From positions 21,390,582-21,454,581 of the forward strand of contig NC_134311.1 of the NCBI RefSeq assembly GCF_949628215.1: 64,000 nucleotides of DNA, read 5' to 3'. A model generated the notes under the pieces. The model did not search any database, was not told where the DNA came from, and worked only from the letters and a program-made list of their open reading frames with translations. Shown in pieces: positions 1-11,400 of the stretch (positions are counted from its first letter, which is position 1; each line of letters starts with the position of its first letter). This DNA is from Phalacrocorax aristotelis. Lineage: Eukaryota; Chordata; Aves; Suliformes; Phalacrocoracidae. The position numbers and the translations under genes were made by a program.

Positions 1-2796
1 TTTCAAGTTGTCCGACACAATGAGTTTATAAAAATCAATCTTTTTTTTCCAAGATTTAGCAAAATTGCCATCTGGTTTACTAGTTACATCAATAAAATCT
101 TACAGGCGCTGTTACTGAAACAGAATGAAGATAAGTAGCAAGATAATTCCTATAATAACTCCTAGACAGATTCTGGTTGGTGAAAAATCAATCTCTAGCA
201 AATGAATTATGCCATCCTATTTAATTTGGAAAGTTTACATTCTGAATTTTCAGCCCCTCTGTTAATTATGTTGTTTGTATCATTTTAAAATCAGTTGTTC
301 TATGAAGAGAAGAACTGGCGGGCCTGGTCTCCTGTGCATGAAAGAACTGGTGCTGATAAAACACAAGAGTTATCCCACAAGGGCTGGACTGTGCTGCTGT
401 TCTCACGGCGAAGTCTGTCCTGCTCACTGCCTTCGAAACACGTAGAAGCTGAAAAAGCTCTGAGGCAGACAAACGACTGGATTAATTAGGAAAACAAACT
501 GCAGATATGACATATTTAACCATGGAATTTGAATATTTTAACTTTCTACTAGGTAGTCAGCAGCAATTTTTTGATCAGTTAAGTTTTTGATGAAGCTGTA
601 TCTGAGAACTGCCAGATTTTTACCTTCTTTATAAATCAGTTTTCATTACAACAATATTTGCCTTTCTTAGACTTATTTTAATTAAAGGGATAAAATTTCT
701 GTTTCCAAAGCAAGTGCAGAGTTTGTAACTTCAGCACATTTCTGCTATGGAGCGGAGGAAGGACCCTGGGGTATTTTCTGTGCAGCAATGTTATCAGTGA
801 TAGGCAGTTGGCCTAGTTTCTCTAGGGTGGTACAAGCAGAGGCTACATAATACGGGACAGGTATCTACAGGGAGATGTCCAAATTCCTCTTTCGCCATTC
901 ACAGGAAGTCTCACTAGAGCACTATCTGCACAGAGCAACCTGTAAAGATTCAGTCTTGAGCTTGAGAAAAACTGCACACTAAAAGGTTTGAGAGACCAGA
1001 TTCTATTTTGAAAATCTTAACCACAATACCTACAGGTAAGATCGCCATTGGTGTAATTATTGTATAAAGTAGGCTTATGCCCATTTGTTACGCCAGGACC
1101 TATTTTGGAACATATGATTGTGGGCATACTTAAAAAGTTCTTTACAGTACCCAGATTCAGTAAGGAAAAAATTATGAATTAATAGTGAAAAGTATTACAT
1201 TTGAATCCATTGATTCAAAGCCCTACACAGTGGTTTCACTCTACTGCCTAGGGATTCTTTAACTTTGGTATCTGAAGATGGAAAAAACCTCAGTTCACTC
1301 TCTCAAGGGGAAAAAAAGATCAATCCTCTCTTGACACAAATAGATACATCTTCTCAAAAAGCAAGCAGTTTTCAAAGTAATAGTTTTTGTAGTAATTTCT
1401 GAACAACTATTACATACATGGGTTTGAAATACATGCTTGCAGCAACTGTAAAACTCCTACAGTTTTATCTGATTCTGGGATCCACTCTTCACCCATAGCA
1501 CTAAATGAAAGAGTGCCTTAACGCATTACATCTGCCTTCTCTCAAGTCAGGCTTTTCCGTAGTTCAAGAAGGGGAAAGGAGTGTCTTGAGCAGTTCTGTG
1601 TTCAAGGGTGTCAATTAAAAGGCTGAAAGAATCATTTCAAACTTTGAAAAAAATACAAGAGCCCAAACTTTACTGTCAGTTGCACAAGCACAACTGCCGG
1701 GATCATACTGTCTTTGCCAGAAACGCAGTCAGAAGTAAAAATGCATCAACAATGTCTGTTCTTGAACTTGCATCTCTGCACCTGAAAGCGGAATTTGGTT
1801 CAAGAATTATAAATGCATCTGCCAGATCACCAATAGGCTAAGACAAACTCCCCTTCCATGATGGTTTAAGCTAAAATGCCAGGCTGTGGGCTGGAGACTG
1901 TGAGACACAGGCACGTTTTCCATTACAACTGCTCAAGAAAGGTAATTTTCATCTTCTCTGAGCCTGGGAATAGTGATCCTTATCTTCTCAAAGCAGCAGA
2001 AATCCTTGCACTGTGCAAATTCAGAAGACACTTTTATTGAGCTTTTGAGGAGCTTTCCAAAACTTTGGCTCTTTCTCCTTGATGAGGCCAGGATTTGTTT
2101 TTGAACTTAATGGTTACCATAATACCAAGAATCATAACACAGCAGACCTCTTAACTTACCTGGTTTCTACAGATTAAACTTCTATCTCTATTGCTTTGAG
2201 ATCACTCTCTGAAGAAACAAACAACTGTCAGCCTCAAACTCCAAAATTGTTTCTTTTGCCAAAACACTGTACCAAAATTGCATCAGGGCACAGCGAGGCC
2301 TGGGGCCGCTCTGCAAAGGAAGGTGAGCTTGCAGCCGAGTGTGACAGCAAGGCACGCCGACAATGTTGCAGGGGTCAGGATCACAGACAGAGATGACGAT
2401 CACAGTCAGACACAGTCCAGTGATGTCCTGCCAAGGCCATAGTGCTGGGGCATGTGTAAGGCTGAACTGGGAAGCCTAGCTGGTGGGTCCAGGTCAGAGC
2501 CAGACTGGTAGAGGTCTGGAACTGGGTGTAGACCAGCTGTTGCACAGCTGTGGCACCAGTGATAAAGCCACAGCTAGGAATGACCCCCAGGGTTCCATTC
2601 TGGGGAAAGGAGGGCCAAGTCCTTGCTTCCAGCTTTCTTCACTGCACTGGTGAAGGAGTCCACCTTGAACTCAGCCAGCTGAACTCCTTCACTCTCCCAG
2701 CTAATACCAGAGGGGTTCACACTCACAGCCCTGACAAATTAGACTTTGTGCCAAAACTTGGAGATGTAACACGTGTGCATAAACACACACTGTAGT
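1..2796. other. Intergenic sequence, no gene recognised
   Basis: AT-rich, apparently unique sequence with only short open frames on either strand, none with a recognisable domain. The part from about 2240 to 2700 is richer in G+C and has short frames open on both strands, but I see no family motif or convincing splice-site set. It lies upstream of the PJA2 promoter, so distal regulatory elements are possible but cannot be read from sequence alone. Confidence 0.6.
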
Positions 2797-3075
2797 TCTG
2801 CTAGCTCCTTCTGTATTCTGGGATGAATCCCATCTGGCCCCATGGACTTGTAAACATTCAGGTGGTACAACTGGCCTCTTACAATTTCAGTGTCCACAAA
2901 TGGAAAGTCAGTGTTCCCACAGTCGTGATCCTCAGACTCAGGGCAGCCCAAAGTCTGTCAGTGTTATTGAAGACTGAGGCAAAAAAAGCATTGAATGCTT
3001 TTTCCGCTTTTTCTTCATCCTTATTAGTCAGGTGACCATCTTCAACATACTTAGGCTTCTGTAGGTTCTGCAAAA
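2797..3075 (-). mobile_element. CR1 LINE fragment, ORF2 reverse-transcriptase N-terminal part
   Basis: Read on the minus strand, this segment encodes a damaged piece of the CR1 ORF2 polyprotein just before the RT palm. It shows an acidic stretch followed by NAFFASVFN, then after a frameshift FPFVDTEIV and the diagnostic HLNVYKSMGPDGIHPR. The similarity stops abruptly at about 2797, where the minus-strand frame turns into unrelated residues, so both ends are truncated. It is an old, non-functional fossil. Confidence 0.85.
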
Positions 3076-4392
3076 ATTACCAGCTATGTACAGAGGAAAG
3101 CAAACAAAATCAGTGCTTCTGTTGAGCATGAACTCTACAGTTAGCCATTTATAGTTTCCTGGCTAGCAGTCAGCATGCACATACCAGCTGAGCAATTCAC
3201 AGAAGCACAGATCAGCACATAGAAAGCTAGTAACCAGCCACAGTATGCCCTGTTGCTTGTTTTGCTTAAAATGGAGGGATGTGAAAAATTATTACAGGAA
3301 CATGGAAGGCTAGAATGGCCAAAGAGCGAGAACTGAACTCAAATTGCAAGAGAGGAGGGGAGGAGTTGTAAGAAAATGGATGACCAGGGATTCTTGTTGC
3401 TGAGTGCCAGCAGGAATATGGGACACATTCACAGAAATCACATCTCATTAGGTCCAGTGTTCACTTGTTTTCTTTTTTGGGGATGAAGTTTATTCTCGAC
3501 CTTGGTTGTCATGTTTTGACAAATAGATAATGGTGTTCAGAAATTATTAATTCCTAACATGTTTAGAGTGTACCCAACATGATAATATTGGACAATTAAA
3601 AAACTTTAATTGTAGATGGAAGCAGGCAAGGATACCATCATCTAATACTTTTTTTTTTTTTTGCAAGAACTGCTCTGTTTATTATTGGAACAAAGTGTGG
3701 GGATGCTTACACTAGCAAGAGTGTTGAACAATGTAAGTATGCTAGTTGAAATATTCTACACAAAGTTGATAATGAGAGATTTCCCTGAGGAATGATAAAT
3801 GTTATTAATAAAAATCAATATTCAAAATTTATAAAAATAGTAGTAGAGTTGAAAACAGGTGAAGCTTCATTGCTGTAGACAATGTGCAGCATGTCTTCTC
3901 TGGCCTTGTTTTTGTATGGCATAGTCTGTGCTCTGTCTTCATCCCAAATGCTGTGAGCTTCTCCTCGTGCTTTCTGTATGCACAAAACATAACACAGTTC
4001 TCATGTGAGGCCATTATTTTTCCTTCTCCCTTGCTCTGCCCCTGTCTTTGTTTCCTCAGTAAAGTATGTTTTTTTGCTTATCTCCCTCTTTAGTACAATG
4101 TGCATCGCCTGATGTTATGTGTAAATCTTTCTGTCCTACTGTGTGCCACCCTTTCCCACCTCCCTGCAGTAAAATGTGAAACTGCTCTGTCTGCCTCTGA
4201 ACAGTAAATCTTCTAAATTCAGGTAAGTGACCAGCCCACAGCTGAACTCACACTGCATGATTAAGCAACTGATTAAAGGCTACCAGTAATTTATTCAGTA
4301 ACAGACAAGAAATAAAGGCCAGGAACACCACTCTAAGTGAGCAGCTCGGCGGCGGATGGCAGTGATGAGTCACACTGGGTGTCGCGGTGGCC
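3076..4392. other. Intergenic sequence, no gene recognised
   Basis: AT-rich unique sequence with a 13-base T run near 3650. Only short frames are present and none resembles a known protein. No RNA gene or repeat family is recognised. Confidence 0.6.
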
Positions 4393-4925
4393 CATCACAG
4401 AATCAGTCACGGAATGGTGGGGGTTGGAAGGGACCTCTGCAGATCATCTTGTCCAACCCCCTGCTTGAGCAGGCACACCTAGAGCAGGGGGCACAGGAAC
4501 GTGTCCAGGCGGGTTTTGAATGGAATGTCTCCAGGGAAGGAGACTCCACACCCTCCCTGGGCAGCCTGTGCCCCTGCTCTGGCACCCCCACAGGAAAGAA
4601 GTTTCTCCTCATGTTTAGCTGGGACTTCCTGTGTTCTAACCTGTGCCCATTGCCCCTTGTCCTGTCATCGGGCACCACTGAGAAGAGTCCAGCCCCATTC
4701 TCCTGACACCCACCCTTCAGACACTTTCAAGCATTGATAAGATCTCCCCTCAGTCTTGCCTCCTCCAGGCTGAACAAACCCAGGTCTCTCAGCCTTTCCT
4801 CATAAGGGAAATGCTCCAGCCCCCTGATCACCTTGGTAGCTCTCCGCTGGATTCTCTCCAGTAGTTCCCTATCTTTCTGGACCTGGGGAGCCCAGAACTA
4901 GACGCACCACTCCCGATCACCTCGG
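4393..4925 (-). mobile_element. CR1 LINE 3' end, 5'-truncated, next to the PJA2 CpG island
   Basis: The + strand begins with CATCACAGAATC, the reverse complement of a CR1 tail, followed by the reverse of the C-terminal ORF2 coding region and 3' UTR (GGTTGGAAGGGACCTCTGCAG and CAACCCCCTGCTTGAGCAGG are typical). Read on the minus strand the frame contains [16 protein letters not shown], RTRGNGHRLE and LPREGVESPSLE segments of CR1 ORF2. The element stops at about 4925, exactly where the CpG-dense promoter begins. 5' truncation is normal for CR1. Confidence 0.92.
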
Positions 4926-5100
4926 AGGTGTCCACCCCCATCGCACGACTCGGGAAGAGCGGGTCAGGGCCCTCTCGTCCAGGGGCTCCCCTCAGCTGGT
5001 ACAACCGCGACGCGCCCACGCCCTCAGCAGGCAGCAGCGGGGATCACGCCCTGTCGGCTGAGGGCGGGGTAAGGGGCAGCAGTGCCCGCGGGGCTACCCT

Positions 5101-5259
5101 GGGCCGGGCTGGGCGGGGCTGAGCGGGGCGCGGCTACGCTAGGTTAGGCTAACGTAAGCTAGGCTGGGGACCCCCGGGTCCCACTCCCCACCGAGGCGAG
5201 GCGAGGCGAGGCGAGGCGAGGCGAGGCCCGGCCCGGCCCGGCCCCGCCCGGCCCCGCCC
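5101..5259. repeat. Pentanucleotide-periodic G/C-rich array in the PJA2 promoter
   Basis: Sequence runs in 5-bp register over two blocks. From 5101 to 5170 it is a degenerate array of GGGCT, GGGCG, ACGCT, AGGCT and AAGCT units. From 5193 to 5227 there are seven perfect GAGGC units, continuing in the same register as CCGGC and CCCGC units to about 5259. The C-runs on the + strand mean G-runs on the minus strand that could form a quadruplex. It lies about 60-280 bp upstream of the inverted CCAAT boxes. Confidence 0.9.
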
Positions 5260-5315
5260 GTCGGTGGGCGGTAGAGGCGAGCACACTGCCTCTGTTCCCG
5301 CCCCCCCCGGTCGGG

Positions 5316-5320
5316 ATTGG
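5316..5320 (-). promoter_or_regulatory. Inverted CCAAT box (ATTGG), distal
   Basis: ATTGG inside GGGATTGGTCG, the reverse complement of a CCAAT box and a typical NF-Y site context in CpG-island promoters. It lies 64 bp upstream of a second copy. Confidence 0.5.
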
Positions 5321-5379
5321 TCGCCGCTTCTGCGCCCGGGCCAAGTACTGGCCCTCGGCGCCGGCTGTGGAGTGGCGGG

Positions 5380-5384
5380 ATTGG
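5380..5384 (-). promoter_or_regulatory. Inverted CCAAT box (ATTGG), proximal
   Basis: ATTGG inside GGGATTGGCTG, about 70 bp upstream of the proposed exon 1 splice donor. Paired CCAAT boxes commonly sit 50-100 bp upstream of start sites in TATA-less CpG-island promoters. The start site must then lie in the short stretch before 5450, or a different donor is used. Confidence 0.5.
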
Positions 5385-5450
5385 CTGTAGTGGCGGCCGC
5401 GAGCCCGCAGGCGGCGGCTGCGAGAGGCGGGAGAGCCGGGCTCGGGAGGG
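5385..5450 (+). other. PJA2: PJA2 exon 1, non-coding (putative; 5' end not determined)
   Basis: A consensus donor, GGG|GTGAGTGCGG, occurs at 5451 inside the CpG island just after the two inverted CCAAT boxes. The preceding GC-rich stretch has no ATG, so the exon would be 5' UTR only, which matches the usual vertebrate PJA2 layout with a non-coding first exon. The 5' boundary is arbitrary because a start site cannot be seen. Other donors in the island, or further small exons in intron 1, cannot be excluded. Confidence 0.45.
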
Positions 5451-8400
5451 GTGAGTGCGGGCCCCCGCGGGGGCCGGCTCGGCCCGCCTGGGCGGCTGCG
5501 TGTCGTGCCCGGGCCAGCCTCGGCTTGAGCCCGGGGCTGTGCATGCGGCCTCCGGCTGGGGAGGGAGGACGATAGCGGAGCCAGGCAGAGCCGCGCGTTG
5601 GCTGTCTTCGGCCCCCGAGGCGGTTGCTGGGGCCGCGGAGCGGCGGCCACCCCTCAGGGATGGGCCTGCGGGGCCCGGCGAGGTGCGGGGCCGGCTCTGG
5701 CCCGGCTGCGCTGTGAGGGCGCGGACCGTACCCGGTGGGCGGAGGGGACGCCGAGAGGGCACCGGGGCCGGCTCCCTCCGGCGCAGTGGGCCATGATGCC
5801 CGGCGTGTCCCCCTGCGAGAGGGGCCGCGGCCGGCGGGGGGCGTGGGGGAGCTGGCGGGGCTCGCAGCTCCGGGGCAGGCCTCCAGCTCAAAGTTTTTGG
5901 GTTGTTCGGAGGCTTTTTGGTTTTGTCTTTTTGGTTTTTGATAGTTTTTTGGTAAAAAAAAAAACAAACAAATCTCCAACACTGTGACAGTGACTCATTA
6001 CCCTGGTATCTCATTATATTCGAGCCTGCTGCAGGGGGCTGAGGCCAAAGAGCTGTCGGTGGGCGAGGGCTCTCTCCCCGTCCGGGGCAGCAGGGGTCTG
6101 GGAGCAGTCCTGCTATCTGGGCGGGCTCGGTTCTGCCTGTGCTACCTCAAACAAAATAAAACTGCGTGTGAGCGGGCCTACATCTAAACTGAGCCACTTG
6201 ACCTTGCTTGAACTCTGTTATGAAGCACTCACGCTACCTGTTTGCTGAAGGAGAGGTGGTCTGGGCCGGCTGTGAGCAGAACCACCCCCACATTCAGGGA
6301 CAGGAGGAGTATGTCTTGGGCCTGGAATCCAGAAGATACTCGTTAATGTGCATCAGCTAAAAAGCATGTGTTTTCTTACATACAAGCGAAAATGCATTAA
6401 TATGTAGTTACGCTGCACAGGATGGGTTTTGCACCTGGATGAGAGCCTCCTTGAGGGTGTTTCGTATCTGTACCTTGGTGTTAAATCTTTAATAGGTGCA
6501 CTTGAACTGCTTGTCTTCAGCTGAGCTGACTGCAGTGGAACTGAGTTTTCTCAGAATGCTATCCGCTGCAGATATGCTTGACTGGATGCTGCTGCTGAAG
6601 TAACACTTTTTACAAAGAATATACATTAGTTACATAGCATGTGAATCTGTATGGTGTACAAAGATGAACAGGTATAAAAAGCTGATAATTTAACTGTGGT
6701 GCTGAGGACTTTACAGGATATTTCTGAATGCTGACTGTATTTAGGTCCCTTTTCTGTACTCGGATGTGTCAAGATACTTAATTCTTTTGGTGTGGTTCTT
6801 GATTTGTACTTCTCTGTGTATGATGATTTTTGTTGTTTACGCTAAAAAAAAAAATAAATCATGTCCTGTAGTAATAGAGGGCTGTCAGACTGTTACTGTT
6901 CGCTGTTAATGCATGAATCATGAGGAATACGTACTTTATAGATGTGAATTTCGTTTAGGAGAAGCGTGCATATTTAAATCTATGTAAGCAAATATGTGTA
7001 ATAAAAGTTTATTTGCAGCTGAGTCAGACGTGCACAGAATTGACTTCCTGCTCTTTCTCACCCATTAAAGAAGGGTAAATGTCTGGGAGAAGTTGTTCAG
7101 AAAAAATCATTTTGAAGTTGCATTAAAATGCAGCGTCAGGAAACTTCTGTGAAATAAGTCTACTTTATTTCCTTTGCCACTAGTAAATTGTAATGCAGTG
7201 TAGGAAGTGTGCAAAAGTTCTTGACTGATCAAAGCCTCATCAAAATAAGACATATTTATGAATTATGGCCTTGATGAGTTAGCTGCTCCCACAAATAATT
7301 TTACTTCTGCAAAAGCAGTTTATCATAGCAAATGGAAAGCACCGATATGATGTATTAGGTTAATTCAGCAAATACTTTCTGTAATACAGCAAAAAACTTT
7401 GTAATGAAATGTGTATTTGTAGCAAGAAGTTAAGCTGGCATTGCTACCACTTCTACATAGTAATCTCCCTTGTGGTCTATAGCACTTATTGAGGAGTGTT
7501 TGTTTCGATTCTTTGTCTCTTAGGAAGGCTTGAATAAATCAAAAAGTGTTACTGTCCTCTACAGCAGTAAAGGCCAGAATCCCATTGTACAGAGGACAAT
7601 ACATTTGTAAGGCAGACAGTCCCTGGCTTATAGCTTGCAGTGTAAGTAGTGTTTGGCATCTGAGGTAACTGGAGTTGCAAGCATAAAACTTATAGTTCAA
7701 TGAAGGTTTATCCTGGTATTTCTGAATAAGGTTTTGAACAAAAAGTGGGGAGTGGATTTGTTCTAATTCATTATTCACTGATACGTTAATGTTCCTCCGC
7801 ATTTTTACAGGTAGGGGTGTAAATCTGATGGATTCCACTGCAGAGAGATACTGAAGCTTCAGCAGTCTTTTTTATATCTGTTTAGTAGTGTATTTGGGCA
7901 GGTATAGGTCCCAAAGGTCCACTTCAAGTTCATTTCAGTTGGCAAATGTATTTAAAATCTTCAGTTGATACCTTGAAACTATGTTCAAGTTACAGAAATA
8001 ACTTTGAATGTGGGGTTGGGCTAAACCCAAACCTCTGGAGGAGGAGAATGCTAGTTAACTTCAGCATTCTGTTCAGAGCATCTGTGGAGAAGTGATATTT
8101 TCAATGTCCTTAAAAGACACACTAACCTGTGCTTACGATGGTACTTTCCATCAGTGTTTCAAGCTTCAGCTTCTGTAGTTTTGATAGCTTGAGCTTGAAT
8201 GAAACACACTTCATGCTGTTTATTGCAGGAGTATCCTGAAGTGCTTGGAGTAGTGTTGTACGCATTTAATATAGAGGCACCTATTTGAGTTGTCAAAGTG
8301 TAAAATATAGTAGGTCCTGCAAGAACCTCATTTGCCTTACAGGCCACACCTGGCTGGCTCATTTTGTGATATTTGTGGAGCAGGGCTGTAACTTATTTAT

Positions 8401-11400
8401 ATGGGAATGAATGTAATAATTAATAAGCTTTTAGTAATGAGTGGAATGCTCTGCAAGGATGACAGAATGGATGGCCATGTAAATTGCCAAATACTCGTGT
8501 CACAGTAGGAGAAAGTATTTAGAAGTTCTGCTGCCAATGATGTTAATCATTCTGAATACTTTTAAAACAGCTTTTCAAATTTGATTAATGGCAAGTGTGA
8601 CTTCTTGATACTAGACACTTACACAGCATTTCAGGTAACTAAATATGTGACTATGGAAGCAGAGAGAATTTCATCTGGCACACAGGTGTGTGTCATTTCA
8701 CAGGTGCTTACAATTATTAAACATGAGCTGAAAAGTCTGCAGTTGTTTAGGTGCTAAAATCCCCTGTGGTTTTCATGGGTTGCTGTACCATCGGCAGTAT
8801 CTCTCTGGTACATGCTAAGCAGGGAGAAGAAAATCCAAGGTGATAACTGGTATGAGTGTCAAATGGTGCAACTTATTGATACTTTAGCAAAGTAGAATAC
8901 AGACAACTGGTTCTGATTCTGAGGGTGGATTGTGGGTGAGTGCTCAGATTAGTGATAATCAGTTATACCAAAATGTCCTACCCCATTAGCTTAGTGTCAG
9001 AGGTGAAATTTCTGAAATAATCGAGAGAGAAGTTTCCATAACCCAAATTATTTTAAAATAATAGCAGAACTCACTTTCTGGTTTAGTGGCTCTGTAGTCA
9101 ACTTTACATCTTAAATAGGTGTGGCTTCATCAAATGTTTGGTGAACAAGATACTTGTAGCTTGATGACGGTTTAAAAAAATTGTAGTGGAAGACATTGAA
9201 CAGTTCTCAGAGTCAGGAATCTGCAACAATATTTTTGTGGCCTAAAAATTGGCTCCTCGGTAATGGATCTGTAAAATGTTGCCAAGATTGTAATAAGGTG
9301 CTTTAAGTGAAAGTGGTTGTTTTTAAAAGGAGATGATGAAAATAATAAAGTATTTGTACCATACGCCGTAAAATCAGTATAATTCCATGCATATCAATTT
9401 TGTAACCTTTTAGAAATTTTTAAAAAAAGAAAAAAGTGTAAAAATAGAGAAGATGATCAGTAGAGAAATTGTGATTTATCTTCAAAGTTACGTGAAAGCA
9501 GGTAAATAGTGATTGGGAGTCACATTGTAGGTTGTTTCTTGCTCTACACAGCAGGGATTTAGGAAAAAAAGCACACTGATTTCTCCCTCCACATCAACAT
9601 AGCTATGTATGATTGCGATTCAAGCCCTGGGAGCAGAATAAATATCTGAAATTCTGGAGGGCTAGTTGAGGGAAATGATTGTGGGGCTGGTAGGGACCCC
9701 AGACAGTTACCCTGAGAGGAAGCTTTTCTTCTCTCCCAACCCTTTGTCACAGTGATTTGCACACAAGGTGTTTATTTGAAACCCTTTCTCTGGGCTGCAT
9801 TGCTGATTTATATTCTTCAGACTCCCCAGGCAATCTGTTTAAGTGATATGATATTCTTACCAGTAGAAACATTTCCTTTATGTTGTTTCTATGTGTTTTT
9901 TCCAAGTGTCAGGGAGATTTTCCTTGCTGCCACTTAAAAGTGATCTTTTTTGAAGTATAGTACTTAAAACTATATGCAGAGTGCTACATCTGATTTCAAC
10001 ATCATCGATCAGGAAAGAAGGGTTAATTTTCCTGTCTTGTAGCCTTCACTCTTGATATGGCTCTGTACGTTGCTGTTCGGCAAACAGAGGGAAGTGTTGT
10101 CTTGTGAGTAACTTGTGGTCCTCTATAATCCTCTGCTGCCCTTCTGCTTAGCTGCACACTGGTAATTATTCCCCCTTTAGTTATTTGCTCAGAAGTTTAT
10201 TTGCACTTGACGAGAATATCCTGCACCTCTCTTTTTGAGAATGATTTCACTTTCTTCACAGGTATACTTGAATCACTTCACAATCTGTTTTGAAAATTTA
10301 AGTCTTGATGGCCCAGCTGATTTCTGGTAAGCTGTCCTGTTTTGTTGGTTGGATCAGTTGCTTTTGTTACCCTTGTATCCAAGATACAGAATTCTCCTTA
10401 TGAAAGGAAAAGAAAGAATTTAAAGTAGTGAGTTTTTGCTGTTTTTCAGGAAAAAAATTACTTAAATTTTTTTTTCACTACTTTTGGTAGTGGGTAAGGA
10501 TTCATTACATGCCTTGGGCTAACTTTGCTTTAATAAAGACAGTTTTATAAGATGAAAGCAGCAATACAAAAGTACATCTTTGGGCTTGATAGTTTGCCAA
10601 ATTGTGTGTATCTATTGTGTCAGGGTTTCAAGTACTTGAACTTCCACCTTGTGATTTATCTTTTATGTTCTGTGTTTATTGGGGAGAAAAGTGACTGTTC
10701 TAACTTAAGTATGCTGATGTCATCCGCACTGGCAAAAATAAGTGAACCTTATCTGCTTAAACTATAGAAAAGTTTTGGCGTTTTGTTTAGTACTGGCTTC
10801 TCTTTGCTGTCCTTCAGCTCTAGAGAGATGTGTCCTCCACTAAAAGTTTGTAATTGGAACTGAAATAGACATGTGAAATGTGAAAGTTAGAGGCAAAGGA
10901 AAAAGAGAGGAAAGATATGGGGGGGTTGGTGCTTTTTTGTTTTAGTGTATGAGTCATTTGAGTGGGAGGAAGAGAAGGAGACAGACTACCAGTACACCTT
11001 TTATTAAAAATAAGTACTAAACTTCTGGATATCCCCTGAGAAGCAGTAGGTAAAACTTACTACTTCCATGTCCTTAGTTTAGTACAGATATTTAGAAATG
11101 AAAACTTGTGATATTGGAGAGGGAGAGAGAGTCAAAGGTTCAGCTGATTATTAGCAGCCTGTAATAGTGTTCTGTATTAGCAGAACACATCGCTACAGGG
11201 GCTCCTGGCAAAGTTAGGCATTTTATTCTTTAAGTTGTAATGCTGACTTTCTAAGGGAGGGTGGGACTTGTTCTTAATTGGTTAGTACATGACACATACA
11301 CTGTCCTTGTCTTTAAAAGCTTTTAGTACTTCATTTACTTAATCTTCTCTCTTTCAAGGTGAGATTTAATGTGGAATTTCTGTGGAAGCTATTCATCAGG

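Larger units (their letters stand above)
4926..5890 (+). promoter_or_regulatory. PJA2: CpG island containing the probable PJA2 promoter
   Basis: About one kilobase is very G+C- and CpG-rich, in sharp contrast to the AT-rich flanks. It contains GC boxes (GGGCGG and its complement), two inverted CCAAT boxes, a pentanucleotide array and a good splice donor at 5451. It is the only CpG island in the window and lies upstream of the coding exons of PJA2 on the same strand, so it is inferred to be that gene's promoter. Long open frames across it on both strands (up to about 290 codons) are a by-product of high G+C and are not called as genes. CpG islands are often bidirectional, so an antisense transcript is possible. 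Confidence 0.8.

Noticed and set aside
5139..6014. Long minus-strand open frames (291 and 277 codons) and overlapping + strand frames in the CpG island
   Set aside because: Several overlapping frames are open on both strands at once because high G+C removes stop codons. The products are Pro/Arg/Ala-rich low complexity driven by the pentamer array, with no domain.
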